Source of the DNA: Lysinibacillus piscis
GTDB taxonomy: Bacteria; Bacillota; Bacilli; Bacillales_A; Planococcaceae
Reading direction: 5' to 3'
DNA length: 64,000 nucleotides
NCBI RefSeq assembly: GCF_026012395.1
Contig: NZ_BRZA01000001.1
Location: 1,054,001 to 1,118,000, forward strand
This document shows positions 16,630-30,596 of this stretch, piece by piece. Under the pieces are notes generated by a model. The model worked only from the letters and a program-made list of their open reading frames with translations, ran no database searches and was not told the DNA's origin. Made by a program: the position numbers and the translations under genes. Position 1 is the stretch's first letter. Each line of letters starts with the position of its first letter.

Positions 16630-17937
16630 TTATTGTAATTCCAGTGTTGCTTTTTCAACTGTAGTCAGATTTTCATCTACAATACGTTCAATATTTGCAC
16701 CAAGTGCTGCTAATTTCCCATGGAAGTTTACGTAGCCACGATCTAAATGGTGTAGCTTTGTCACTCGTGTGATACCTTCAGATACAAGCCCTGTTAAAAT
16801 TAATGCAGCAGCTGCTCGTAAGTCTGTTGCCATTACTTCAGCTCCTTGCAAGTTAACAGGTCCTTCAATAAAGACAGAGCGTCCTTCAATTTTAGCACCC
16901 GCATTCATACGACGGAACTCTTCTACATGCATGAAGCGATTTTCAAATACCGTTTCAGTAATAATACTTGTGCCTTGTGCTGTTAACATTAATGCCATCA
17001 TTTGTGATTGCATATCTGTTGGGAAACCTGGATGTGGCATCGTCTTAATGTCTACCGCTTTTAAACCGTTTGGCACGCTGACATGGATACCTTCTTCAAG
17101 CTCTGTCACCTCAACGCCCATTTCACGCATTTTAGCAATCAATGCTGTCATATGCTCTGGCACAGCATTTTCAATTGTAACATCCCCTCTTGTAATTGCT
17201 GCTGCTACCATAAATGTTCCAGCTTCAATACGGTCAGGTATAATATGATGCTCTGTCCCATATAATGCGTCAACACCTTCAATGCGAATCGTGTTTGTAC
17301 CCGCACCAATAACACGACCACCCATGCTGTTAATAAAATTCGCTAAATCCACAATTTCAGGTTCTTTTGCTGCATTTTCAATAATTGTTGTGCCTTGTGC
17401 TAAAGAAGCAGCTGTCATAATGTTTTCTGTCGCACCAACACTTGGGAAATCTAGATAAATATTTGCTCCATGTAAGCGTCCTGTTGCTTTTGCTTCCACA
17501 TAGCCATGACCAAAAGAAATTGTTGCCCCCATCGCTTCAAAGCCTTTTAAATGCAATTCAATTGGACGTGAACCAATCGCACAACCGCCTGGTAATGCTA
17601 CACGGGCATAACCATTACGAGCTAATAATGAGCCCATCACTAAAATAGAAGCACGCATCTTGCTCACAAATTCAAATTGCGCTTCGCTTGAAAGTTCATT
17701 TGTCGCATCAATATAAACTGAGTTGTCCTCTGGTATATATGTAACTGCTGCATTTAGACTTTTTAATACCTCATTAATTGTATAGACGTCTGCTAAATTA
17801 GGGACTTCTCTAATTACATTTTCTCCTTTAGACGCAAGTAAAGCAGCTGCTAAAATTGGTAATACTGCATTTTTAGCACCCTCTACACGCACCTTCCCTT
17901 GCAGTTTTTCGCCACCAGTCACAATTATTTTTTCCAC
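16630..17937 (-). CDS. murAA: UDP-GlcNAc 1-carboxyvinyltransferase MurAA
   Basis: 435 residues. It catalyses the first committed peptidoglycan step, transfer of enolpyruvate from PEP to UDP-GlcNAc. The active-site Cys119 lies in [12 protein letters not shown], the binding motif [10 protein letters not shown] is near residue 18, and DRIEAGTFM and [10 protein letters not shown] are present. The start is GTG 17937: GGAGGG lies 7 bases upstream, and the longer TTG frame would translate through that site. Its position next to spoIID and the atp operon identifies it as the MurAA paralogue; the second copy is at 47948-49234. Confidence 0.94.
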   Translation of the reverse strand: MEKIIVTGGEKLQGKVRVEGAKNAVLPILAAALLASKGENVIREVPNLADVYTINEVLKSLNAAVTYIPEDNSVYIDATNELSSEAQFEFVSKMRASILVMGSLLARNGYARVALPGGCAIGSRPIELHLKGFEAMGATISFGHGYVEAKATGRLHGANIYLDFPSVGATENIMTAASLAQGTTIIENAAKEPEIVDLANFINSMGGRVIGAGTNTIRIEGVDALYGTEHHIIPDRIEAGTFMVAAAITRGDVTIENAVPEHMTALIAKMREMGVEVTELEEGIHVSVPNGLKAVDIKTMPHPGFPTDMQSQMMALMLTAQGTSIITETVFENRFMHVEEFRRMNAGAKIEGRSVFIEGPVNLQGAEVMATDLRAAAALILTGLVSEGITRVTKLHHLDRGYVNFHGKLAALGANIERIVDENLTTVEKATLELQ

Positions 17938-18351
17938 TTTATGTCCCTCCGAATTCAAACTATTAATTTATCAAATTTGTATTTTAAAAAGAAGTATAAT
18001 GTCATTAATTAGTAAACAAACAACTTAATAGTACAACGTTTTTCCCTGTCGTTCAAGCATCAAAATCACTATTTTTTATCACACATGAACAGATAGTAAG
18101 ATACACATTTCGAAATTTCAGGAAAAACGCTCTATTTTATGTGGACAATCCATTATTAAAAAAACCAATTAGTCATAAAGATACTTGGTAAAGATAAAAA
18201 TTTCCACTGATTGAAGGTTCATTATAATATTCCTTATTATTATAGTACGCGCCATTCTTTTTTTTGTGAATGACAGCTATTGATTCTACTACCACACATT
18301 TCACAAGGTTGCACATTGTCTTGTATAGCCCTGTGAAATATGTAGCATCAT
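17938..18351. other. Gene-free interval between murAA and ywzB
   Basis: No coding frame is supported. A minus-strand -10 TATACT (17993-17998) without a good -35 is the likely murAA promoter. An imperfect hairpin (TTTCACAAGG at 18299-18308 against CCCTGTGAAA at 18329-18338) follows ywzB but has no T run. One copy of the dispersed CTGATTGAAGGTTCA repeat lies at 18205-18228. The ywmB gene found here in B. subtilis is absent. Confidence 0.6.
18205..18228 (+). repeat. Dispersed repeat, copy 1
   Basis: CACTGATTGAAGGTTCATTAT-type sequence shared, in the same orientation, with 47844-47866, 60401-60429 and, partly, 24234-24311. Confidence 0.5.
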
Positions 18352-18591
18352 TTAGAATAAATAAGGTAATTTACCCGACCATTTAGAAATTTGTAAGAAG
18401 AAATTGGATACTGCTGAACCAATAGCAATGCTCAACAAAATATACATCAATTGGATTTGAAATACTTTATTCTTTTTGAAAAGCTTATCTACCATCAATG
18501 CTTGCAGTGCATAAAATGTAACGCCGATAAAAAATATATGCGATACAATCCCTAATACAGCTCCTTGGCCAAGTTCTGTGTAAACATCCAT
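18352..18591 (-). CDS. ywzB: DUF1146 membrane protein YwzB
   Basis: 79 residues with two hydrophobic helices (about 14-34 and 45-65) and the conserved block YILLSIAIGSAVSNFFL near the end, as in the DUF1146 family. Function is unknown. The start is ATG 18591, with GGAGGA 7 bases upstream; the longer frame crosses the atpC terminator. That terminator ends only about 20 bases before this start, so expression must come from read-through or an unseen promoter. Position after atpC matches B. subtilis. Confidence 0.85.
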   Translation of the reverse strand: MDVYTELGQGAVLGIVSHIFFIGVTFYALQALMVDKLFKKNKVFQIQLMYILLSIAIGSAVSNFFLQISKWSGKLPYLF

Positions 18592-18610
18592 ATGGTATCC
18601 TCCTATATTC

Positions 18611-18647
18611 ATAAAAAACGGACAGATCACTAAAATCTGTCCGTTCC
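18611..18647 (-). terminator. Terminator of the atp operon
   Basis: AACGGACAGAT (18617-18627) and ATCTGTCCGTT (18635-18645), an 11-bp perfect stem followed by six T on the minus strand, just after atpC. Confidence 0.92.
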
Positions 18648-18655
18648 ATAGTATA

Positions 18656-19063
18656 TTAAATATTACCCTCATGAACGTTGATACGATTCAACGCACGTTT
18701 TAATGATAATTCGGCACGTTTGAAGTCAATGTCATCTTGTTTATTTTGAATACGTCCTTCAGCACGTTTAACGGCTTCTTTGGCACGTTTTACGTCAATA
18801 TTTTCAGCAATTTCAGCAGAAGGTGCTAAAATGGAAATTTTATCAGGACGAATTTCAATGAAACCACCGCTTACCGCAACAAGCTCAGTAGAACCATTCG
18901 CTTGCTTTAACTTCACTGCCCCAATAGCAAGTGGAGCAACCATTGGAATATGGCCTGCAAGAACACCGATTTCTCCTGAAGTTGTTTTTGCGACTACCAT
19001 TGATACTTCAGAATCGCATACTGGGCCGTCGGGAGTGACAATACTAACTGCTACTGTCTTCAT
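18656..19063 (-). CDS. atpC: F1Fo ATP synthase subunit epsilon
   Basis: 135 residues. An N-terminal beta-sandwich ([33 protein letters not shown]) is followed by two C-terminal helices (about 88-130) rich in Lys/Arg, which can inhibit ATP hydrolysis. It belongs to the central stalk of F1. It is the last gene of the operon, 24 bases after atpD, with GGAGG upstream of the ATG. Confidence 0.96.
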   Translation of the reverse strand: MKTVAVSIVTPDGPVCDSEVSMVVAKTTSGEIGVLAGHIPMVAPLAIGAVKLKQANGSTELVAVSGGFIEIRPDKISILAPSAEIAENIDVKRAKEAVKRAEGRIQNKQDDIDFKRAELSLKRALNRINVHEGNI

Positions 19064-19087
19064 ATGCTTTCCTCCTCGTCCCTAGTA

Positions 19088-21437
<2,350 letters not shown>

Positions 21438-21464
21438 TTAATCCACTCCATCACATACTTGAAC

Positions 21465-22985
<1,521 letters not shown>

Positions 22986-23001
22986 TCACATTTCTAAAAT
23001 A

Positions 23002-23538
23002 TTAACCGATTAATTCACGTTTTAGACGCTCTAGCTTACTTGCTACTGAGCTATCATAAATATGGTTACCGATTTGAACACGAATACCACCAAGTAATGA
23101 TGGATCAATTTCGTTTGTAATGTTTAATGAATGTTTACCAACAAGTGTCGCAAATGCTGTTGAAATGTTTGCACTTTCTTCAGCAGTAAGCTCACGCGTT
23201 GAGAACACTGTTGCATTGGCAATCCCTTGTGCTTGTGCAGCAAATTCAGCATATGCTTCTGCAATTAACTTTACTTCGTTCACACGTTTTTTCTCAACCA
23301 GAAGTTGAATTGTGTGTATAAATTCAGGAGTTGCTCCTACGAAGATATCAGCGATAATTTGTTTCTTACGTTCGATTGAAAATTTCGGTGCACTCAAAAG
23401 CGTTAAAAGCTCAGGTGATACGTTTAATACTTTTGTAAGCTCCTGCAAATCTGAACCGACTTCAGTAAGAATATTTTTTTGTTGTGCTAACTCGAAAAGT
23501 GCTTGCGCATAACGTTTTGCTAGCGTTGAATTACTCAT
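23002..23538 (-). CDS. atpH: F1Fo ATP synthase subunit delta
   Basis: 178 residues, the peripheral-stalk subunit linking F1 to the b subunits. The N-terminus [13 protein letters not shown] and the C-terminal [23 protein letters not shown] block are typical. The ATG overlaps the atpF stop (ATGA), so translation is coupled. Confidence 0.95.
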   Translation of the reverse strand: MSNSTLAKRYAQALFELAQQKNILTEVGSDLQELTKVLNVSPELLTLLSAPKFSIERKKQIIADIFVGATPEFIHTIQLLVEKKRVNEVKLIAEAYAEFAAQAQGIANATVFSTRELTAEESANISTAFATLVGKHSLNITNEIDPSLLGGIRVQIGNHIYDSSVASKLERLKRELIG

Positions 23539-24059
23539 TGAGCTTCCCCTGCCTTCGCAATCGTCTCTTCAATTAGAGCACGGTTGTCTGCCTCAGAAAT
23601 TTCTTTGCTAAGGACTTTAGATGCTGCAAGTACAGATAATGACACAACTTCGTCACGCACTGCGGCAATAGCCTTTTCTTTTTCAGACTCGATTTCACGT
23701 ACAGCAGATTCTTTTAAGCGGTTAGCTTCATTGCGAGCAGCAGTAAGAATTTCTTCTTTTTGCAATTCGCCTTGCTTCTTTGCGCTTTCAACAATCGCCT
23801 GTGCTTCCGTACGAGCTTCTTTTAAAAGGCTCTTTTGTTCTTCTAAAAATTGGTGAGATTCTTTGCGTGCTTTTTCAGCTGCTTCGATTTCACTCGCTAC
23901 TAATTCTTCACGTTGTTGCATAATGCCCATAAGTGGACCCCAAGCAAACTTTTTTAGTAAAAACATTAATACTAGGAAAATAACTAATGTTGATACAATA
24001 TCACCGTTGTTAAATCCTTCACCAGCGCCTGAGCCTAGTACAAGATAATCTAAAAACAC
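23535..24059 (-). CDS. atpF: F1Fo ATP synthase subunit b
   Basis: 174 residues. One N-terminal membrane helix (about 20-40) is followed by a long charged coiled coil forming the peripheral stalk. The start codon is GTG, with GGGAGTG 8 bases upstream. The roughly 300-base gap before this gene, after atpE, is unusually long for an atp operon and is full of inverted repeats. Confidence 0.95.
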   Translation of the reverse strand: MFLDYLVLGSGAGEGFNNGDIVSTLVIFLVLMFLLKKFAWGPLMGIMQQREELVASEIEAAEKARKESHQFLEEQKSLLKEARTEAQAIVESAKKQGELQKEEILTAARNEANRLKESAVREIESEKEKAIAAVRDEVVSLSVLAASKVLSKEISEADNRALIEETIAKAGEAQ

Positions 24060-24124
24060 GATTGTTTCACTCCCTTCAAGAGCATTAACTACATAATAAT
24101 GGACAAGCTAAAACTACCTATTTT

Positions 24125-24151
24125 AAAAAGCTATATGTATACATAGCTTTT
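24125..24151 (-). terminator. Terminator-like hairpin upstream of atpF
   Basis: AAAAAGCTAT (24125-24134) and ATAGCTTTT (24143-24151) form a 9-bp AU-rich stem followed by TTTTT on the minus strand, inside the atp operon. It may attenuate or be a processing point rather than a full stop. Confidence 0.5.
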
Positions 24152-24190
24152 ACTGTGTCAAAATGAAAAGCGAAGTTTCCCCCGTATTAA

Positions 24191-24323
24191 CAGGCTGTAA
24201 GATTCTCCATTCAAATTGTATTTGAATAAAGATAAACAGCCTGTAAAAACCCGATTGGTTCAACTAACCTTTAGTGAAGATAAACCTTCACTAAATGAAG
24301 TTTCACTTTATCTGGAGAATCTT
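24191..24323. repeat. Nested inverted repeats between atpE and atpF
   Basis: Four nested dyads: AAGATTCTCCA/TGGAGAATCTT (24199-24209, 24313-24323), CAGGCTGT/ACAGCCTG (24191-24198, 24236-24243), ATTCAAAT/ATTTGAAT (24209-24227) and TTTAGTGAAG/CTTCACTAAA (24271-24295). The stretch 24234-24311 resembles the element at 47748-47866: ACAGNNTGTAAAAACCC at one end and TGAAGTTTCACTTTAT at the other. Confidence 0.65.
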
Positions 24324-24358
24324 GCTTCGCCACTAGTAAAATTCAGTATAGTACTGAA

Positions 24359-24610
<252 letters not shown>

Positions 24611-24634
24611 TTAAGCATAGAATTATGCTTTATA

Positions 24635-25375
<741 letters not shown>

Positions 25376-25385
25376 TTAAAGTACA

Positions 25386-25757
25386 TTAGCGATTCCTTAC
25401 GTGTGCTACGATTCTCTCGACAAAGAGAAAGATGTACGGAATCATTAGCCCAATAACTGTGCTAATTAAGTGAAAATAGTTGGGCCACAAAATGGCTGTC
25501 GCAGCCGCTGCTATACCTGAGGCAAAGCGTAGTGCTGTACCAATTGAGCCTATCTTCTTCCCTTCACTAATGGACCTATCAAACTTCTCCATACGACGAA
25601 CTAAAATCCAAAAATTATATGTACCAAAGAATGCACCGACTGCGATGCCCGCAAAAATCGTTTGATAAGGTGTAAAACCCCAGCCTAATGCACAGAGTGC
25701 GAGCAAAAAAAATAACGCTCTCTTCTGCATAGCAAAAATGTGATGCAAATCTAGCAT
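25386..25757 (-). CDS. atpI: ATP synthase subunit I
   Basis: 123 residues with four membrane helices, the accessory protein that opens atp operons and assists c-ring assembly or cation supply. The start is ATG 25757, where AGGAGA lies 10 bases upstream; the longer frame (25841) lacks a ribosome site and is 28 residues longer than usual. First gene of atpIBEFHAGDC. Confidence 0.88.
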   Translation of the reverse strand: MLDLHHIFAMQKRALFFLLALCALGWGFTPYQTIFAGIAVGAFFGTYNFWILVRRMEKFDRSISEGKKIGSIGTALRFASGIAAAATAILWPNYFHLISTVIGLMIPYIFLFVERIVAHVRNR

Positions 25758-26047
25758 TGGTTTATAATCTCCTGAATCGTTTTTTCGAGTAAAGAAACCG
25801 TTTGTCGACCACTTTGTGAAATCAGAAAAGAGCAGTGACATACTACTCAGTTTGCGAATTTGTCATTGTCTAAAAAGTAGAAGGAAATGTATTGGTAACG
25901 CTTTCCTAATCAATAACAAAGTAAATCGCACAAACCATTACAAACCGACAGTATTTGTTTATACTGTCAATTTAGTAGAAACTTGATATAACAAGTATTC
26001 CTATGTCGATTCTCGAATAGAAACCCTTATCATTCTTACCCTTTGTA

Positions 26048-26076
26048 AGCATACAATAGCTGATATTTGAAGTCAA
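26048..26076 (-). promoter_or_regulatory. Promoter of the atp operon
   Basis: Minus strand -35 TTGACT (26071-26076), a 17-base spacer and -10 TATGCT (26048-26053). It is the best vegetative promoter between mnaA and atpI and leaves a leader of about 285 bases. Confidence 0.7.
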
Positions 26077-26204
26077 TTAGTAAAGGTGAAAAACTTCACA
26101 GCTACTACAATCTTGTCAAATTGTTGACAAATTTGTGTATACTCTCATCTAGTATATAGAATTATGTAAAAAAAGCATTTATATTAAAATGTCGTCATAT
26201 GACA

Positions 26205-26254
26205 AAGAAAAAGCTAACTGTTACACGATGTTCTGTGTAGCAATTAGCTTTTGT
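26205..26254 (-). terminator. Terminator of mnaA
   Basis: An 18-bp imperfect stem (AAAAGCTAAYTGYTACAC arms) followed by TTTTTCTTT on the minus strand, directly after mnaA. Confidence 0.9.
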
Positions 26255-26260
26255 ATCACA

Positions 26261-27391
26261 TTATTTTTGTAAAAATTTTAGAAGTGCTTCTACGATACGT
26301 TTAGATGCATGACCATCACCATATGGATTAGACGCCTTTGCCATTGCTTCATAAGCATTGACATCTTCTAATAATTCTTTTGTTAGTGTATAAATTGTTT
26401 CTTCTTCCGTTCCTGCAAGTTTTAACGTCCCTGCTGCAATGCCTTCTGGGCGCTCTGTCGTATCACGTAATACTAAAACAGGTTTTCCTAATGAAGGCGC
26501 TTCTTCTTGTACACCACCTGAATCTGTCAAAATCATATATGCATTCGCTGCAAAGTTATGGAAATCAAATACTTCTAATGGTTCAATTAAATGTACACGT
26601 TCATTGTCTCCTAAAATCTCATTCGCAATTTCACGAACAGCTGGATTCATATGCACAGGGTATACTACTTGCACATCGTCATGCTCCGCTAAAATTCTAG
26701 TAATTGCACGGAACATATGACGCATTGGCTCTCCTAAATTTTCACGGCGGTGTGCTGTTAATAAAATCATTCGGTCTGTGCCCATTTTTTCGAGCACAGG
26801 ATGTGTATAATCCTTATTCACTGTTGTTGCCAAGGCATCAATAGCTGTGTTACCTGTCACAAAAATCGTTTCTAATTTTTTATTTTCATCTAATAGATTT
26901 TTCTTGGATACTTCTGTTGGCGCAAAATGAAGGTCAGCCATCACACCTGTTAATTGACGATTCATTTCTTCGGGATATGGTGAATATTTATTCCAAGTTC
27001 GTAAGCCTGCTTCTACATGTCCAATCGCAATTTGATTGTAAAATGCCGCCAAGCTTGCAACAAAGGTTGTCGTTGTATCACCATGTACTAGCACGATATC
27101 AGGGCTTGCTTCCTTCATCACCTTATCTAAACCTTGTAAAGCATTCGTTGTCACATCAATTAATGTTTGACGATCCTTCATAATATTCAAATCGTAGTCA
27201 GGCGTAATTTGGAACGTTTCTAATACTTGATCTAACATTTGACGATGCTGTGCTGTTACCGTCACAATCGACTCTATTTGCTCAGGATATTTTTGTAGCT
27301 CCAATACAAGTGGGGCCATTTTAATTGCTTCTGGTCTTGTGCCAAAAATCGTCATTACCTTCCATTTTTTCACCACAATAACTTGCACCAT
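26261..27391 (-). CDS. mnaA: UDP-GlcNAc 2-epimerase (non-hydrolysing)
   Basis: 376 residues, GT-B-like fold. It shows FGTRPEAIKMAPL near the start, VHGDTTTTF, GHVEAGLRT, LLTAHRRENLGEP and LTDSGGVQEEAPSLGKPVLVLRDTTERPE, all typical of MnaA/WecB. It makes UDP-ManNAc for wall glycopolymers and would supply WecC and TagA at the left end. The start is uncertain: the ATG at 27391 abuts an AAAGG that would otherwise be the ribosome site, and GTG codons at about 27373-27376 are alternatives. It follows upp, 66 bases away, behind a hairpin. Confidence 0.93.
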   Translation of the reverse strand: MVQVIVVKKWKVMTIFGTRPEAIKMAPLVLELQKYPEQIESIVTVTAQHRQMLDQVLETFQITPDYDLNIMKDRQTLIDVTTNALQGLDKVMKEASPDIVLVHGDTTTTFVASLAAFYNQIAIGHVEAGLRTWNKYSPYPEEMNRQLTGVMADLHFAPTEVSKKNLLDENKKLETIFVTGNTAIDALATTVNKDYTHPVLEKMGTDRMILLTAHRRENLGEPMRHMFRAITRILAEHDDVQVVYPVHMNPAVREIANEILGDNERVHLIEPLEVFDFHNFAANAYMILTDSGGVQEEAPSLGKPVLVLRDTTERPEGIAAGTLKLAGTEEETIYTLTKELLEDVNAYEAMAKASNPYGDGHASKRIVEALLKFLQK

Positions 27392-27419
27392 CCTTTGTTA
27401 AATTTGTTCTTCATATGGA

Positions 27420-27446
27420 AACGCCCTCCAGTTGTTGCAGGGCGCT
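27420..27446 (-). terminator. Terminator-like hairpin after upp
   Basis: CGCCCT (27422-27427) and AGGGCG (27439-27444) pair; only a short T stretch follows on the minus strand, so it may be leaky. Confidence 0.5.
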
Positions 27447-27457
27447 TCCGAATGACA

Positions 27458-28099
<642 letters not shown>

Positions 28100-28133
28100 C
28101 TAACCGTTCATATTTATCTTATCTAGTATAACA

Positions 28134-28176
28134 GAAAAAAGAAGCCTTCTCAAAATTAATTGAGCGAGGCTTCTTG
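28134..28176 (-). terminator. Terminator of the GGDEF/EAL gene
   Basis: AAGAAGCCT and AGGCTTCTT arms form a hairpin followed by TTTTTT on the minus strand. The 5' arm lies in the last codons of the gene. Confidence 0.85.
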
Positions 28177-30324
28177 CATATCGAGTATTTCATTCAGTTG
28201 CTCTGGCATCATTGGTTTATAGTAGAAATAGCCTTGTCCCACCTTACAACCTAAAGCACGTAATATTTCTACTTGCTCCTCATTCTCTATCCCTTCAGCT
28301 ACTGATGTCATCTCTAAATTTAAAGCAAGCTGGACAATTGAACGGACAATGGCTAAAGTAGCCGCATCATCAATTGTATTTAAAAAACTACGGTCAATTT
28401 TCAATTCCGAGAATGGTAAACGCTGCAAATAACTTAATGAAGAAAAACCTGTACCAAAATCATCTACAGATGTTGTGATACCTTGCTCTGTTAATTTTTG
28501 AATAATCGCGAAGGCTGTTTGGAAATCGACCAAGCCTACGCTTTCAGTCACCTCTACAATGATATAGCTTGGATCAATATTGTATTTGTGAATCATGGCT
28601 AATGTATCTTCTACAAAGCCCTCATGGTAAAAATGTGTAGGTGAAATGTTAATGGCCACCTTCATCAACTTTTTGCCTAATCGTTGCCGTTCTGCTAACC
28701 ATTCAAGAACTTTTTCCAAAATTTGATTATCTATATCTCGTACCTTTCCAGCACTTTCTGCCACTGGAATAAACATGGCAGGTGAAACAAACCCCAACTT
28801 AGGTGATACCCAACGTGCAAGCGCCTCTATACTGTGAATTTCTCCCGTTTGTAAATGAACTTTCGGTTGTAGATTCACTGAAATTTCTTTGTTTTCTAGT
28901 GCCTCTGATAAATAATTTAACACCATCATCTGCTCTTCTAACATATCATTGCGCTGTTGTGTAAATATTTCCACATGTGTACCTGGCTTCTTGACCGCTG
29001 AAGAAACAGCATTGTCTGCAAAACGTATAGCATCTTTTACAGAGATTTCTTCATTATAATAAGCCACACCTGTTTTTATCGTAATATACACTTGCTTACC
29101 AGCTAATATGAACGGTTGACGTACAATATGACGAATTCTTCTATCATAGTTTGTTAAATTTTTATCTGTTGTCATCGTTAATATAATGAGGGCTGAACTT
29201 GTAAAACGTGCAATGTATTCGTTATGCTCTCCTTCATTTTCTTGTAAGCGCTGTGCAATTTGTTTTAAAAGATCATCTCCTACACTTCGCCCGTACAACT
29301 CCACAATTTGATGGAATTCACTAGGTAGCACAATTTTCACATCACCTTGTCCATATAGGCTATCAATTTGTTCAAATAGGCTATATCTATTTGGCAATCC
29401 CGTTGGTGTATCTAAATAGGCTAAATTCCAAATTTTCTGCTGTGTTTTTTCATAGACAATAGCTAATGCAACAAGGTCACCAATTTTACGGAACACTTTT
29501 TCAAATAAATTCGGATTATCCATTTGCTCTGTACAGTATATACTGAAAAAACCGATTGTTTGCTGCTGTTGGTTATGAATAGGTATAAACCACCCTGTTT
29601 TACTTTGTGCTACTTGTGCAAACAGTTTATGTTCCAATGGAATATCTAATTCATCCCAACAATTCACCTGAATGACATTTTCTTCATTGAATACCTTTTC
29701 ATAAAATGCCGTTTTTGCACAACTTTTCGATATATCTGTATAACAATTATCCCCTGTAAACACGCGTAATTGATCTTCTTCTAATTCAATTAGTATTGTA
29801 CTCACAATATTGGGCGCAAAAAATTCATCTAAACCATTACAAATCGCTTTTAATTTTGTATAAAAAGGGCTGTCCTTTTCAATGGCCTCATACATTTCTT
29901 TTTCTAGTCTTATTAAAAAGTCTTCTATATGATAATATGTAACATTTTCTACAAACGCTAATACATAGGTTGTTGTATTTGTAGCATTTTGAAATGGTAA
30001 TGCTTGCACTTCAGCCCAAAATGCGGACTTCTCTAAACGATCATGGTATAGTTTTGCCTGTACCATGACGCCACTATGTATTTTTTGTTTAATCATCTCA
30101 AGTGTCGCTACTTGCTCCTCTTGAAATAGTAGCTCAAAATAATCTTGATTGATTATTTGGGAATGTTCCATATTTGTTAATATACAAAAATAATTATTAC
30201 ACGCTACAATATTATAATTATTGGTGGCATCAAAAATAACATAGCCTTTCTTCGAGTTTTCAGCTAAATTGCAAATAGCCTTCAACAGCATTTCATTTTG
30301 TATTTCTAATGAATTTGTAATCAT
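28156..30324 (-). CDS. PAS-GAF-GGDEF-EAL protein, probable c-di-GMP phosphodiesterase
   Basis: 722 residues. A PAS-like domain (about 15-130) and a GAF-like domain (about 150-300) are followed by a degenerate GGDEF (about 300-450; the signature reads TSSAL at 375-379) and an EAL domain (about 470-715). The EAL catalytic set looks complete: E500-A-L, NISPTHF, EVTES, DDFGTGFSSLSYL, K in LKIDRSFL and the AEGIE glutamate. It therefore probably degrades c-di-GMP, with the GGDEF part as a sensor or GTP-binding regulator. No membrane segment is visible, so it is cytosolic. The gene stands alone, with two candidate promoters. Confidence 0.85.
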   Translation of the reverse strand: MITNSLEIQNEMLLKAICNLAENSKKGYVIFDATNNYNIVACNNYFCILTNMEHSQIINQDYFELLFQEEQVATLEMIKQKIHSGVMVQAKLYHDRLEKSAFWAEVQALPFQNATNTTTYVLAFVENVTYYHIEDFLIRLEKEMYEAIEKDSPFYTKLKAICNGLDEFFAPNIVSTILIELEEDQLRVFTGDNCYTDISKSCAKTAFYEKVFNEENVIQVNCWDELDIPLEHKLFAQVAQSKTGWFIPIHNQQQQTIGFFSIYCTEQMDNPNLFEKVFRKIGDLVALAIVYEKTQQKIWNLAYLDTPTGLPNRYSLFEQIDSLYGQGDVKIVLPSEFHQIVELYGRSVGDDLLKQIAQRLQENEGEHNEYIARFTSSALIILTMTTDKNLTNYDRRIRHIVRQPFILAGKQVYITIKTGVAYYNEEISVKDAIRFADNAVSSAVKKPGTHVEIFTQQRNDMLEEQMMVLNYLSEALENKEISVNLQPKVHLQTGEIHSIEALARWVSPKLGFVSPAMFIPVAESAGKVRDIDNQILEKVLEWLAERQRLGKKLMKVAINISPTHFYHEGFVEDTLAMIHKYNIDPSYIIVEVTESVGLVDFQTAFAIIQKLTEQGITTSVDDFGTGFSSLSYLQRLPFSELKIDRSFLNTIDDAATLAIVRSIVQLALNLEMTSVAEGIENEEQVEILRALGCKVGQGYFYYKPMMPEQLNEILDMQEASLN

Positions 30325-30360
30325 TTAATCCCCCCTATCTTTACCATCTTGTCATTTTAA

Positions 30361-30390
30361 ATTGTACACAAAAAGTGAATGAATTGTCAC
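30361..30390 (-). promoter_or_regulatory. Proximal promoter of the GGDEF/EAL gene
   Basis: Minus strand -35 GTGACA (30385-30390), an 18-base spacer and -10 TACAAT (30361-30366). Confidence 0.45.
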
Positions 30391-30435
30391 TTTATAGACA
30401 AAATTTTTTTCGACATAGCTGGGTATTTTTATAAT

Positions 30436-30464
30436 ATTATAGGTCATTTACTTTAGTTCAGCAA
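30436..30464 (-). promoter_or_regulatory. Distal promoter of the GGDEF/EAL gene
   Basis: Minus strand -35 TTGCTG (30459-30464), a 17-base spacer and -10 TATAAT (30436-30441), about 110 bases before the start codon. Confidence 0.55.
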
Positions 30465-30536
30465 AGAACTTATCTCTATTTATATTAATATTTCGAATTT
30501 TTAGTTACTATTAGTCATTTAATCAGATTTTCTAAC

Positions 30537-30590
30537 AAAAAAGCCCAAGCTAGGACAAACGCTCAATCAGCATTTCATCTAACTTGGGTT
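30537..30590 (-). terminator. Terminator of the rpiB-ywlG-glyA unit
   Basis: CCCAAGTTAG and CTAGCTTGGG arms (30579-30588 and 30543-30552) form a stem followed by six T on the minus strand. Confidence 0.88.
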
Positions 30591-30596
30591 AACTTT

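Larger units (their letters stand above)
25758..26260. other. atp leader and intergenic region
   Basis: No gene is seen. It holds the atp promoter, a roughly 285-base leader with the dyad GACAGTAT-N6-ATACTGTC (25947-25968), a dyad TTGTCAA-N4-TTGACAA upstream of the promoter (26113-26130), and the mnaA terminator. Confidence 0.65.

Noticed and set aside
16769-17248. 159-codon plus-strand frame inside murAA
   Set aside because: Antisense shadow; the same type of shadow appears opposite the murAB paralogue (48450-48767), as expected from conserved coding on the other strand.
26124-26158. Plus-strand promoter starting at TTGACA (26124)
   Set aside because: The nearest -10-like boxes are 8 or 23 bases away, and no plus-strand gene follows.
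30325-30536. Possible c-di-GMP riboswitch before the EAL gene
   Set aside because: No conserved GEMM-type core was recognised; only two ordinary promoters are visible.
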